NCBI RefSeq assembly: GCF_012726295.1
Contig: NZ_JABAOB010000001.1
Coordinates: 310,001 to 374,000, forward strand
Length of the DNA: 64,000 nt
Reading direction: 5' to 3'
DNA from: Chitinophaga sp. Ak27
GTDB lineage: Bacteria; Bacteroidota; Bacteroidia; Chitinophagales; Chitinophagaceae
Below are positions 27,330 to 36,143 of this stretch, in pieces. Within the stretch, counting starts at the first letter, position 1. The number at the start of each line of letters is the position of its first letter. The position numbers and the translations under genes were made by a program. A model generated the notes under the pieces. The model had not been told where the DNA came from, searched no databases, and was given only the letters and a program-made list of their open reading frames with translations.

Positions 27330-27677
27330 CTAACATCTGATATAAGCCCAGCCTTCTTGTTGGCGTTTTACCAGGTGGAAGATGGCCGCAGGCACCAGGG
27401 CTATTCCGGGCAGCAGATCCGTTAATTGCATTTCCCGGCCGCGAAGCGTATTGGCACAAATGATAAATAACACGGTCCTTTCCTGCAGTAGCCGGACCTT
27501 CTCCGCCAGGGGATTGGCGGTGGGTAACAACAGGTTCCAGGCCTGTCCGTGTACTACTACCTCCACATCAAGCGGCGTTTGCTCAATAGCCGCCTGGGTT
27601 AACAGGTTATGGAGCTGCCCTAGCATGGATAGTTGTACATCGGCATCACCGGACGTAATCTGGAAAACGACTTTCAT
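27330..27677 (-). CDS. DsrE/DsrF-like small protein
   Basis: 115 residues from ATG 27677; a TTG six codons upstream is a weaker start. The fold pattern matches DsrE-like proteins: MKVVFQITSGDADVQLSMLGQLHNLL, a middle VEVVVHGQAWNLL strand-turn, and TVLFIICANTLRGRE with one Cys in the region where sulfur-relay members carry their active Cys (Cys75 here). It then has LPGIALVPAAIFHLVKRQQEGWAYIRC. Members act in sulfur transfer or have unknown roles. It lies downstream of a small membrane coiled-coil gene on the same strand. Confidence 0.75.
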   Translation of the reverse strand: MKVVFQITSGDADVQLSMLGQLHNLLTQAAIEQTPLDVEVVVHGQAWNLLLPTANPLAEKVRLLQERTVLFIICANTLRGREMQLTDLLPGIALVPAAIFHLVKRQQEGWAYIRC

Positions 27678-27733
27678 GGTAACAAACCTACCCAAATATC
27701 GGCAAAATGGAAAGTAAAAAGGTGGATGTTCCC

Positions 27734-27973
27734 TCAGCGATGCGCCGCTTTCTGCTTCTCTTGGTAAAGCTCATATTGCACCTCACGGAGCTTGTCTTCC
27801 AGCTGATGATTTTTCTTTTTGATTTCGTGCAACTGGTACAACAACGAGGCCTCCTGCTGTTCTTGCCTTACAATATTGATATTGGCAATCTGTAAAGCCC
27901 TGAAGTGACGGAACAATAAAACCCAGCCGAGAAACAACAATAGCAACAGAAAAGTAATAATGACAAGTATCAT
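27734..27973 (-). CDS. Small membrane protein with coiled coil
   Basis: 79 residues. One N-terminal transmembrane helix (about 2-22, very rich in Leu/Ile/Phe) is followed by a long helix with heptad-like Leu/Ile/Val spacing and many Gln, Lys and Glu residues (about 30-75), typical of a coiled coil. This resembles small divisome-type or membrane-tethering proteins in layout only. I recognise no family. The DsrE-like gene starts 56 bases downstream. Confidence 0.6.
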   Translation of the reverse strand: MILVIITFLLLLLFLGWVLLFRHFRALQIANINIVRQEQQEASLLYQLHEIKKKNHQLEDKLREVQYELYQEKQKAAHR

Positions 27974-28020
27974 GGTTTAATACAATTATACTACGGGAGC
28001 CATGTTATAGAATCTTCCAA

Positions 28021-28047
28021 ATGGCGTTGCGATTTCTGCAACGCCAT
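28021..28047. repeat. Perfect 10-bp inverted repeat (hairpin)
   Basis: ATGGCGTTGC and GCAACGCCAT are separated by 7 bases. There is no T tract on either side, so it is not an ordinary terminator. It could be an operator or part of an untranslated RNA. Confidence 0.6.
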
Positions 28048-28301
28048 AACAGGATTGATAGGACAAATATGATGAATTCAATAAAATCCAAACTGAAAAA
28101 CCTGGTTGAGGCTGTTTACATGACGCACCATTAAAGTTATCCAATCACTTTCACCACCATTTGTCCATTTCAGCTTTTTTACACTTTTCTTTAAAAAAAT
28201 TACCCCGCGGGCGACCGTACATGTCCGCATTTCCCTCAAATACTTTAAAAAAAATATTCATATTATATTGATAATTAATATCTTGAAATGATTTTTAAAA
28301 T

Positions 28302-28389
28302 TACATGTTGGAACATCTCAAAAGAGATTAAATTAGATATAATGTTCATGTTGATAAAAGCTGATTTACGATAAAATTTACATGTTCGC
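28302..28389. promoter_or_regulatory. CATGTT direct repeats upstream of the AraC gene
   Basis: Three direct repeats of consensus TTnCATGTTs start (core) at 28304, 28347 and 28381, in the same orientation and within 120 bases of the AraC-type start codon. AraC-type proteins often bind direct repeats, so these may be autoregulatory sites; this is inference. Confidence 0.3.
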
Positions 28390-28422
28390 ATCCGGTGAAT
28401 TCCTTAAATCCCATATTATTTT

Positions 28423-29343
28423 ATGGCTTCCCTTATAACCAGAGAACAACTTGAGAATTTTGCCTTACAGGGACTATCCTATGCAGATGATCATGTAAGC
28501 GATCCATTTAGTATTAAAGATGTTTCTGACAGACTAGGTATTTCTTATTCTTATTTCTACCACAACTTCGCGCAGTATATGGGCGAACCCTTCTGGCATT
28601 ATGTAAAGCGCCATCGGCTGGAACTGGCCGCAGGTTTGCTCCGGCACAGCGGGTATAATATCGGTGAAATAAGTGACCTATGCGGATACGCTACTACAGC
28701 GGCATTCAGCAAGGCGTTCAAACAACATTTTAAAGAAAGTCCTAAAGACTTCCGGCAAATTATTATTCTTCCTAATGAAAAGAGAACATTGCAGATAACG
28801 GAATCCATTACCGCCGCACTTGGCCCCGATGCCTTCAACGGCGTGTTTAACTATGAGCGCTGCGAAAAGGTAAAGCTGCCGGACAGTATCCTGTATTATT
28901 CTCTTATTTCCCGGGGACAAGACCCAATAGCGGAAATGATTGCCAGGATGACCCAGTACTATAACCTGTTTAAGAAGATGCAGACGTTGTACGATCTGCC
29001 ACAAAGCAGGATTATTACCGGCACGCTCGATGCAGTACCGGTAACTAACTATGAACGGCTATCCATGTTTGCTGGCATATTGATCCCTGTGCAGGCCATT
29101 GCGGCGCATATACAACTACAGCAAAACTTCGGCTACCTGATGACAAAAAGACTTACAGGCGGCAGCTACCTGAAACTGCCCGTGCCTATGGATTTTGCCA
29201 CTGCCGGCGTCCCAATGTATAATTTCATCAGTATGAACTGTAAAGAAGGCATATTTAAGATGAGTGGCAATCACTTTTTCATCTCTATGAACGGCCCTAG
29301 CTATTCCGAAATATATATACCGCAGCTGAAGAAACATTATTGA
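28423..29343 (+). CDS. AraC-family regulator with C-terminal GyrI-like effector domain
   Basis: 306 residues. The AraC-type double helix-turn-helix is at the N-terminus (about 13-108): FSIKDVSDRLGISYSYFYHNF and the second motif GYNIGEISDLCGYATTAAFSKAFKQHFKESPKDFR. The rest (about 130-306) looks like a GyrI/SOUL-like ligand-binding domain of the kind found in Rob and BmrR-type regulators (PVTNYERLSMFAGILIP, GGSYLKLPVPMDFATAG). It probably senses a small molecule. It is a single gene between a long upstream gap with possible operator repeats and a downstream hairpin. Confidence 0.88.
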   Translation: MASLITREQLENFALQGLSYADDHVSDPFSIKDVSDRLGISYSYFYHNFAQYMGEPFWHYVKRHRLELAAGLLRHSGYNIGEISDLCGYATTAAFSKAFKQHFKESPKDFRQIIILPNEKRTLQITESITAALGPDAFNGVFNYERCEKVKLPDSILYYSLISRGQDPIAEMIARMTQYYNLFKKMQTLYDLPQSRIITGTLDAVPVTNYERLSMFAGILIPVQAIAAHIQLQQNFGYLMTKRLTGGSYLKLPVPMDFATAGVPMYNFISMNCKEGIFKMSGNHFFISMNGPSYSEIYIPQLKKHY

Positions 29344-29354
29344 GTAGGTGGTTG

Positions 29355-29425
29355 ATGGATGTCCCCCTGCGATGATCCCCCAGGCTGCGGCATCTTTCCC
29401 GGAACATCCATTAATTATTTTCTTT
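29355..29425 (+). terminator. Possible terminator of the AraC-type gene
   Basis: An 11-bp stem (29352-29362 with 29404-29414, one G-T pair) closes a 41-base loop and is followed by a T-rich tail. It lies between convergent genes. The long loop lowers confidence. Confidence 0.4.
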
Positions 29426-30509
29426 ACTTCTCAAAAACCGCGCGGAAACAATTGGCGCTGGTATGCTCCATGTCTTTCTGGGGTTTGCCGGTGCCGTAAA
29501 ATTCGGCGAGGAAACTATCAGCATCCGACCACACCGTCTGCATCATGCCCTGGTAACGCGGCTTCATTTCTTTAGTAGCCGCAGCCCGGAAATCATTCAT
29601 GTCTTTCAGTTGTAACTTCGCATTGGCCGGCATCCGCCATGGACAGGTAATTACTGACAATCCCTTCATCGCAAAGTAGACAGGCGTTTTATCAGGACGC
29701 TCATAATGCCAGTCGCAGATCATAATGTCTTTTGGCACCAGGTCTACCGCCCTGGCAGTGTTATTCATGCTGGCCTCCCAGGCTCCCAACCCGGTAGTTT
29801 TGCCGTCCAGCAAGCGATCACCCCAAATCCATAATACACGCTGTTTTCCAACCAGGTGATTGCGGAGGGTCCATACTTCACCGGCAAATAATTCCGCCTT
29901 ATCCCGCCCGCCGCAACGGGGGCACTTCTCTTCACCAATATAAAACACTTCGTCCATGCCGGCATGAAAAGCCGTGGATTCAAACACATCACAGATCTCA
30001 TCTACCAACTCGAATACTATTTTATGAACCCCCGGATGCAGCGGGCAATAGCTCTTGCAATACAATCCGTCTGCATTGGGCCATTCATATTTGGCTGGCA
30101 TCTTTACCCAGGGCGTTTCATCAAAATCAGGGTACACCTTCAACAAGTTGTTAGTCGTACCGGCCCAGGATTGATGCCCCAGCAAATTAACCTGCGGAAT
30201 AAGCTGTATCTCGTGTGCACGACAGGTCTGTACTAATTGCTTTACTTCCGCTTCTGTTAAGGCGCCAGGGTCGCGCAACTCAGGATGCGACTTAAACTGG
30301 TAATTGAAATCCACGCGGAGCACCAGCGTATTGATATGCCGGGGCGCCAGCTCTGTTGCAATAAATTTCAGAAAAGCCGGCAGGCCCGCCGATCGGGGAG
30401 CCGCTATACAAAAACCGCGGACAGGCAGCGTGTCGACTGGTGGCGACGTGGCAAAAGAAAACGAAATACTGACGGCAAACAGCAGAAAAAGGGCAAACAG
30501 TTTTTTCAT
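29424..30509 (-). CDS. Exported GH20-like glycoside hydrolase
   Basis: 361 residues. A signal peptide (1-20) leads directly into a TIM-barrel: NTLVLRVDFNYQFKSHPEL, IQLIPQVNLLGHQSW and the acid pair Asp186-Glu187 in HAGMDEVFY, the position of the GH20 catalytic Asp-Glu. It lacks the usual N-terminal GH20b domain and is short. Two Cys pairs (Cys151/Cys155 and a CPRCG loop at 196-200) right after the active site are unusual and may bind metal or form a disulfide. It likely acts on N-acetylhexosamine-containing glycans, but the exact activity is uncertain. Confidence 0.8.
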   Translation of the reverse strand: MKKLFALFLLFAVSISFSFATSPPVDTLPVRGFCIAAPRSAGLPAFLKFIATELAPRHINTLVLRVDFNYQFKSHPELRDPGALTEAEVKQLVQTCRAHEIQLIPQVNLLGHQSWAGTTNNLLKVYPDFDETPWVKMPAKYEWPNADGLYCKSYCPLHPGVHKIVFELVDEICDVFESTAFHAGMDEVFYIGEEKCPRCGGRDKAELFAGEVWTLRNHLVGKQRVLWIWGDRLLDGKTTGLGAWEASMNNTARAVDLVPKDIMICDWHYERPDKTPVYFAMKGLSVITCPWRMPANAKLQLKDMNDFRAAATKEMKPRYQGMMQTVWSDADSFLAEFYGTGKPQKDMEHTSANCFRAVFEK

Positions 30510-30625
30510 AAGTGATAAAAATTTTCAGGAATGCAGTAAATTAAGGAATGCCGGGATGTTCTGCAACCATTTGGGCCAAACAAATGTATAATAGCAATTC
30601 TAATGTTATACACGTTGATTTTTAA

Positions 30626-30633
30626 TATCTTTG
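30626..30633 (+). promoter_or_regulatory. -7 promoter element of the AI-2E family gene
   Basis: TATCTTTG is an exact TAnnTTTG match, 16 bases before the start codon at 30650. Confidence 0.55.
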
Positions 30634-30649
30634 ATAAAAGTACGCATCT

Positions 30650-31753
30650 ATGAATGAGGTTAAACTGCCTTTCAGCGCAAGACTCACCTTTACCCTGTTA
30701 TCCATTATCCTGGTTATTTATGTGGCTCATATCGGCAGTGGCATCGTTGTACCATTGATGTTTGCCCTCCTTATTGCCATCATGCTGCTACCCGTAGTAC
30801 AATGGCTGGAGAAATGGCGGATACCCAGGGGCGTGGCCGCCATACTCGCTGTACTGCTATTTATTATTGTACTGGTATTGATCATGATCATGCTGGGTAA
30901 ACAAATGGAAGCCTTTATTTCCGACTTTCCTACCCTGCAGCAAAAACTATTACTGGTGGTTAGCTCCACACAGGATTGGGTAAACGAAAAATTTCATGTC
31001 AACTCCAGCGATCAGCTGAGCTACGTGGAAAAGGCGCTGATGGGAACCCTTGGTACTGCTACCAGCTTCATCAGCCAAACGTTTCTTTCACTTTCTTCCC
31101 TGCTGGTGTTCATCGTATTTGTATTCCTGTATGTATTTTTTATTCTCTTCTACCGGCGATTACTGGTAAAATTCCTGATAAAAAATTTCAAGGAAGAACA
31201 TCGCGGAAAGTTGCTGACAGTCATCGGCAGTACCCGCAGCATCATTAAAAGCTATGTAGGCGGATTAATGATTGAAATGGTGGTGGTAGCTGTTCTCAAT
31301 ACCGTCTTGTTCCTCATACTCGGTATTAAATATGCTATCTTACTAGGGGTAATGGCGGCTATCTTCAATATTATTCCTTATGTAGGCATACTGTCTGCAG
31401 CCATACTGATTATCCTGGTTACGCTGGCTACCGGGGCCCCTATCCAGGCACTGCAGGCTGGCGTCGTCCTGTTCCTGGTACATATATTCGACAGCAATGT
31501 GCTGTTTCCCAGCATTGTAGGCTCCAAAGTAAAAATAAATGCCCTCATTACTATTATAGGCGTGGTATTGGGCAATATGCTCTGGGGTATTCCCGGTATG
31601 TTCCTGGCCATTCCTACCATTGCCATCATTAAAATCATTTGTGAGAATATTGAGGAATTACAGCCATGGGCCATACTCCTGGGAGATGAAGCTAAAGACA
31701 AAAAAGTGAAGAAGCTAAAACCCCAAAACAATAATGAAAATGCTGCCGGATAA
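30650..31753 (+). CDS. AI-2E/PerM family membrane transporter
   Basis: 367 residues with about eight transmembrane segments and the family pattern: two N-terminal helices (LTFTLLSIILVIYVAH, GIVVPLMFALLIAIM), a soluble stretch near 95-130, and the C-terminal core ILGIKYAILLGVMAAIFNIIPYVGILSAA then GIPGMFLAIPTIAIIKIICE. Members transport varied solutes (TqsA has been linked to AI-2, others to Na+/H+ or metabolites). The substrate is unknown. It is a single gene; a hairpin lies just after its stop but its T tract serves the opposite strand. Confidence 0.9.
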   Translation: MNEVKLPFSARLTFTLLSIILVIYVAHIGSGIVVPLMFALLIAIMLLPVVQWLEKWRIPRGVAAILAVLLFIIVLVLIMIMLGKQMEAFISDFPTLQQKLLLVVSSTQDWVNEKFHVNSSDQLSYVEKALMGTLGTATSFISQTFLSLSSLLVFIVFVFLYVFFILFYRRLLVKFLIKNFKEEHRGKLLTVIGSTRSIIKSYVGGLMIEMVVVAVLNTVLFLILGIKYAILLGVMAAIFNIIPYVGILSAAILIILVTLATGAPIQALQAGVVLFLVHIFDSNVLFPSIVGSKVKINALITIIGVVLGNMLWGIPGMFLAIPTIAIIKIICENIEELQPWAILLGDEAKDKKVKKLKPQNNNENAAG

Positions 31754-31756
31754 ATA

Positions 31757-31791
31757 AAAAGGCTGCCTTCGCGATAAAACGGAAGGCAGCC
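31757..31791 (-). terminator. Terminator of the metal-efflux operon
   Basis: A perfect 10-bp stem (31761-31770 with 31782-31791) with an 11-base loop is followed, on the minus strand, by TTTTTATTTA. It lies 31 bases after the RND pump gene; on the plus strand there is no T tract. Confidence 0.8.
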
Positions 31792-31821
31792 ACACCAATT
31801 AAACTTATAAAACAACCTTCT

Positions 31822-34800
31822 TTATTCCTGGTGCCGGGTATCAAATTTCCGGTACACCCAACCAAAAATCAGGGGGAAGATAATCAGCGAGAATACCATG
31901 GCGCAAAGGATCCCTCCTATTACCACCCTGGCCAGTGGCCGCGAACTCTCCGATCCGATACCGTGGGAAATTGCTGCAGGAAACAGCCCTATCGCTGCCA
32001 TCAATGCCGTCATCATCACAGGCCGGATCCGGGAGTTAACCCCCAGCTTAATAGCAGTATAGAGGGAAGCGTTTTGCCCCCGCATTTTCTCTAGGTTTTG
32101 TTTAAACACCGTGATGAGCAACACCCCGTCCTGTATACAGATCCCAAACAAGGCTATGAAACCAATACCGGCGGAGATACTAAAGTTGGTACCAGTGAGA
32201 TGTAGTGCCAGTAAGCCTCCTACGATCGCAAAGGGTACATTGAGGAATACCAGGCCGGCATCTACTAAATTACCAAACATCACAAAGAGCAGCAGGAAGA
32301 TCAGCATCAGGCTGATGGGCACTACCTGTTGCAAGCGATGGGTGGCACGTTGCTCATTTTCAAAGTCGCCCTGCCACACCATCGTGTAGCCTCCCTTCAG
32401 GCTTACTGCCTTGCCTACCTTTTCCTGGGCTTCCGCAATGGTACTACCCATGTCCCGGCCTCTTATAGAAAATTTCACCGCAGAGTACCGCTCATTGGCA
32501 TCCCGGAAAATCAGGCATGGCCCGGTTTTCATCACAATCTTCGCTATCTCTTTCACCGGTACTTTAGATCCGCTTTGGGTAGGCACCATCAGGTTGCCGA
32601 TATCCTCCGCATTCTTACGGTATTCTTCCGGGAAACGTAAGCGAATATCAAACTTCTTAATACCTTCATATAAAGTGCTGGCCGCCTTTCCCCCTATCGC
32701 CATTTCAATCACCGCATTGGCATCTGCCGTGGCTACCCCGTATAGCGCCATCTTCTGCTGATCCAGGTCGATATTCAGTTCCGGCTGACCAATATTCTTG
32801 ATCACGCCCAGGTCTTCAATACCCCGCACTGTTCTCAGCACATTCTGTACCTGGGTGATCTGCGATTCCATATAGTTCAGGGAATCTCCGAAGATCTTTA
32901 CACAGATAGACCCTTTCACTCCGGATACCGCCTCTTCAATGTTATCCATAATAGGCTGCGAGAAGTTGAGCGATGCACCTGGTATCACCGACAACTTTTC
33001 ACTCATGCGGTCGATCAGTTCCTCCTTGGTAATATTTGGTTTCCACTCCTTTTCCGGGTACAACATCACGTCAAACTCGTTGTTATAGAACCCTGCCACA
33101 TCGGTACCATCATCCGGCCGACCGGTTTGTGATACAATATTCTTCACCTGCGGGAATTGCATCAACGTGGCCCTTACCTGCCGGGACGTTTGTACCGACT
33201 TATCCAGTGATACACTATAGGGCAACTGCACCCTTAGCCAAATAGAGCCTTCATTCAGCTCCGGCAGGAACTCTGTCCCCAAAAATTTGAAAGAATATAA
33301 TCCGAGGCCAATAATGAGAAATGAAGAGAAAACCGCTTTCTTTTTATGCTTAAAAGTAAATGCAAACCATCCCAGCATAAACCCGGTAAGCGCATGTAAA
33401 ATAGGATTGTGTTTTTCATGCACATTCTTGCGGAGCAACAGGTTGATCAACACCGGTACCAGGGTAAGCGTAGTAATCAGCGCGCCCAGCAAGGCAAAGC
33501 CAAGGGTATAGGCCAGCGGAGAAAACATTTTCCCTTCCACTTTCTGGAAAGCGAAGATGGGCAGCAAGCCGGTAATAATAATGACTTTGGCAAAGAAGAT
33601 AGCCTTCCCCAACTGTGCGCCATGTCTCCGGATCAGGCCCATTTTGGCCATCTTATTAAATCGCTCCATGCCTACATCCCGCGCCTGGTGGTCAAGGACA
33701 ACAAATAGCCCTTCTACCATCACCACGGCGCCGTCTATGATAATTCCAAAGTCCACCGCTCCCAGGGACAACAGGTTGGCCGACATGCCCATAAGGCGCA
33801 GGCAGATGAATGCAAACAGCAGTGCCAATGGAATGATAATAGAAACAATCAGCGTAGTACGCCAGTTGAACATAAAGATCGATACCAGTAATGTTACCAG
33901 CAGGATACCTTCCACGAGGTTATGCATCACCGTTTCGGTTGCAAAGTGGATCAGGTCTTCACGGTCGTAGAAAGGAATAATTTTAGTATCCTCCGGCAAC
34001 ACGGAGGCATTGAGCTTATTAATTTTCGCTTTTACTGCCTGTACTACTTCCGAAGGATTCTCTCCTTTACGCATAATCACGATGGCCTGTACCACATCGT
34101 CTTCATCTGTAACGGTTCTGCGGCCGGTCGAGTCCACGATGGCGTCTGTACGGCCTACATGCCCCAACCTGGACATATTGGATATTTCCACGGAGGCTAC
34201 GTCTTTCACCAGTACAGGAACACCGTTTACGTTCTCTACAATAATATTTTTGATTTCATTGATATCATTCAGCAGGCCGATACCACGTACTACATAGGCC
34301 TGGTCGTTTTTTACAATCACATCCCCGCCGATGTTGATATTGCTTTTGGTAACAGCAGAATATACGTCCAGTGGTGTAATGCCAAGATTGGTCAGTTTGC
34401 CCGGATCTACCCGTATCTCGTAGGTTTTTACTTCTCCGCCAAAACTCACAACATCCGCTACACCCGGCACTGCCCGCAGCTGCCGGTCGATCGTCCAGTC
34501 CTGTATGGTTTTGAGCTCCCGGACATCTCTGAAGGAGCTCCGCAACGAATAGCGGTAAATTTCGCCGGTAGGGCCGGTAGGTGGCTGCACGGAAGGATTA
34601 ACATTCTCCGGCAGGCTGGCATTCGCCAGGAGGTTATTTACCTGTATCCTGGCCTCATTATCAGTGACTTTATCATCAAAAATCAGTTTCACATATGACA
34701 GCCCGAAAATGCTTGTAGAGCGCAGGCTGGTTTTCTTTTGCACCGGGTTCATCGCGATTTCTATCGGGATAGTCACAAATTTCTCTACTTCTTCTGCACT

Positions 34801-34977
34801 TCTTCCGGGCCATTGGGTAATAATGCTGATTTCCGTGTTGGTAACATCCGGAAATGCCTCAATGGGCATATTCTTAAAACAGATGATGCCCGATACCAGC
34901 AACAGCAGCGTGGCGAAGAAAATGAAATATTTATTCTTCAGCGAAAAGCCTATTATACTTCTGAGAACTTTATTCAT
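31822..34977 (-). CDS. czcA: Heavy-metal RND efflux pump (CzcA/CusA family)
   Basis: 1051 residues with twelve predicted helices and two large periplasmic loops. The heavy-metal RND signature in TM4 reads VDFGIIIDGAVVMVEG with Asp409, Asp415 and Glu422, the proton-relay residues; the usual next residue is Asn (VEN) but here it is Gly. The pump takes metal ions from the periplasm or cytoplasm and drives them out with protons through the adaptor and outer-membrane channel encoded just upstream. Which metal (Cu/Ag, Zn/Co/Cd, Ni) cannot be told with confidence. It is the last gene of a five-gene operon led by a two-component system. Confidence 0.94.
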   Translation of the reverse strand: MNKVLRSIIGFSLKNKYFIFFATLLLLVSGIICFKNMPIEAFPDVTNTEISIITQWPGRSAEEVEKFVTIPIEIAMNPVQKKTSLRSTSIFGLSYVKLIFDDKVTDNEARIQVNNLLANASLPENVNPSVQPPTGPTGEIYRYSLRSSFRDVRELKTIQDWTIDRQLRAVPGVADVVSFGGEVKTYEIRVDPGKLTNLGITPLDVYSAVTKSNINIGGDVIVKNDQAYVVRGIGLLNDINEIKNIIVENVNGVPVLVKDVASVEISNMSRLGHVGRTDAIVDSTGRRTVTDEDDVVQAIVIMRKGENPSEVVQAVKAKINKLNASVLPEDTKIIPFYDREDLIHFATETVMHNLVEGILLVTLLVSIFMFNWRTTLIVSIIIPLALLFAFICLRLMGMSANLLSLGAVDFGIIIDGAVVMVEGLFVVLDHQARDVGMERFNKMAKMGLIRRHGAQLGKAIFFAKVIIITGLLPIFAFQKVEGKMFSPLAYTLGFALLGALITTLTLVPVLINLLLRKNVHEKHNPILHALTGFMLGWFAFTFKHKKKAVFSSFLIIGLGLYSFKFLGTEFLPELNEGSIWLRVQLPYSVSLDKSVQTSRQVRATLMQFPQVKNIVSQTGRPDDGTDVAGFYNNEFDVMLYPEKEWKPNITKEELIDRMSEKLSVIPGASLNFSQPIMDNIEEAVSGVKGSICVKIFGDSLNYMESQITQVQNVLRTVRGIEDLGVIKNIGQPELNIDLDQQKMALYGVATADANAVIEMAIGGKAASTLYEGIKKFDIRLRFPEEYRKNAEDIGNLMVPTQSGSKVPVKEIAKIVMKTGPCLIFRDANERYSAVKFSIRGRDMGSTIAEAQEKVGKAVSLKGGYTMVWQGDFENEQRATHRLQQVVPISLMLIFLLLFVMFGNLVDAGLVFLNVPFAIVGGLLALHLTGTNFSISAGIGFIALFGICIQDGVLLITVFKQNLEKMRGQNASLYTAIKLGVNSRIRPVMMTALMAAIGLFPAAISHGIGSESSRPLARVVIGGILCAMVFSLIIFPLIFGWVYRKFDTRHQE

Positions 34978-35015
34978 CTAAAAACAATTATACTATGATT
35001 AGTTAGCAAGGGCGC

Positions 35016-36125
35016 CTAGTTATTCAGTGCATCATAAATCAGGATGGCCTGGGATGCAACGACCTGGTCGCCTGCGTTCACGCCTGCTGAAATATATGTT
35101 CGGTCGCCAATAGAATTGATTACGCTTACCGGCGTAATCTTCACATCAGATTTGCTATGGTATATGAGTACATAGTAGCGGCTGTTATCAAATATCAGGG
35201 CGGAAGAAGGAATGCTCAGCGCCTGTCCTCCTTCTTTATAAATTACCCTGATGCTGGCAAACATCTCCGGCTTCAGGGAATAATCTTCGTTAGACATGAC
35301 GATTCTCACCTTCATCACTTTATTCGTGGGGTCGAGCACGTTATACATCTTATCTACCGTACCGTGAAAAACCTTGCCAGGATAGGATAAAGTGGTTACC
35401 TCCACATTGTCGCCCATATGCACCTGTCCTATATTGGACTCATATACGTTGGCCATGATCCATACATTTTTCAGATCGGAGATAGTAAACAATTGCGTAC
35501 CGGCATCGGCGCGCACCATGGTATTATTGGTGACGAGTTTTTCTACTACAAACCCGCTGATCGGTGAAGTGATCACGTATTCACCACCGGTGTTACCGCC
35601 ATTGATGTTCAATACCCTTTTTACGCGACTCAGTTCGGATTGTGCTTTCTGGTAATCGGTTTCGGCCGACAGGAGGTCCTTCTGGGAAGCGATGCCGCTT
35701 TTATACATATCCTGTGTGGCATCCATATTTTTCTTTGCCACCGACAATCCTGCTTCTGCATTTACCAGGTCGGCGCTATAGCCGGCCATCTCGGTACTAT
35801 TCATAACTGCCAGGATTTGGCCTTTATTGACGTAGTCGCCCAGTGCCACCTTAATATCCCGGATTTTACCACTCACCATAGGGTATATCTTAGACACATT
35901 ATCATCGTTGGTCGTTACTTTACCGGTCAGTGTCAGATCATTTACCAGCGCACGTTTTTGTACGGTATCAATTTTCAGGGAATGTAATACAGTATCAGGG
36001 ATGATATATTTTTGCTTTTCATCCGCTACTTTGTCGGGTTGGGTATTACAGCCCTGCGCCAGGAGTATTCCGGCAAAGAAAAAAAAGAAACGGCTCATAC
36101 TACCTGCCTTCATAAAGTTTTGCAT
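35016..36125 (-). CDS. czcB: Lipoprotein membrane-fusion adaptor of the metal RND pump
   Basis: 369 residues. A lipobox (LLAQGC, Cys26) predicts anchoring to the inner membrane. The order is typical of the RND adaptor: beta-barrel and lipoyl halves (GKIRDIKVALGDYVNKGQILAVM), a helical hairpin near 120-170, then the second lipoyl half (SPISGFVVEKLV) and membrane-proximal domain. It bridges the pump and the outer-membrane channel. It sits 18 bases after the channel gene and 38 bases before the pump gene. No N-terminal His/Met-rich metal-binding extension is seen. Confidence 0.92.
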   Translation of the reverse strand: MQNFMKAGSMSRFFFFFAGILLAQGCNTQPDKVADEKQKYIIPDTVLHSLKIDTVQKRALVNDLTLTGKVTTNDDNVSKIYPMVSGKIRDIKVALGDYVNKGQILAVMNSTEMAGYSADLVNAEAGLSVAKKNMDATQDMYKSGIASQKDLLSAETDYQKAQSELSRVKRVLNINGGNTGGEYVITSPISGFVVEKLVTNNTMVRADAGTQLFTISDLKNVWIMANVYESNIGQVHMGDNVEVTTLSYPGKVFHGTVDKMYNVLDPTNKVMKVRIVMSNEDYSLKPEMFASIRVIYKEGGQALSIPSSALIFDNSRYYVLIYHSKSDVKITPVSVINSIGDRTYISAGVNAGDQVVASQAILIYDALNN

Positions 36126-36143
36126 CTGTGTTATAGATTAGTC

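Larger units (their letters stand above)
27974..28422. other. Long AT-rich intergenic region upstream of an AraC gene
   Basis: This 449-base gap holds the promoters of two divergent genes. Visible elements are a perfect 10-bp hairpin (28021-28047) and three CATGTT direct repeats near the AraC gene (28304, 28347, 28381). No exact TAnnTTTG element, tRNA or plausible coding frame is seen. Confidence 0.6.

Noticed and set aside
33922..34698. 258-residue plus-strand open frame
   Set aside because: It is antisense to the RND pump gene and shows no domain.
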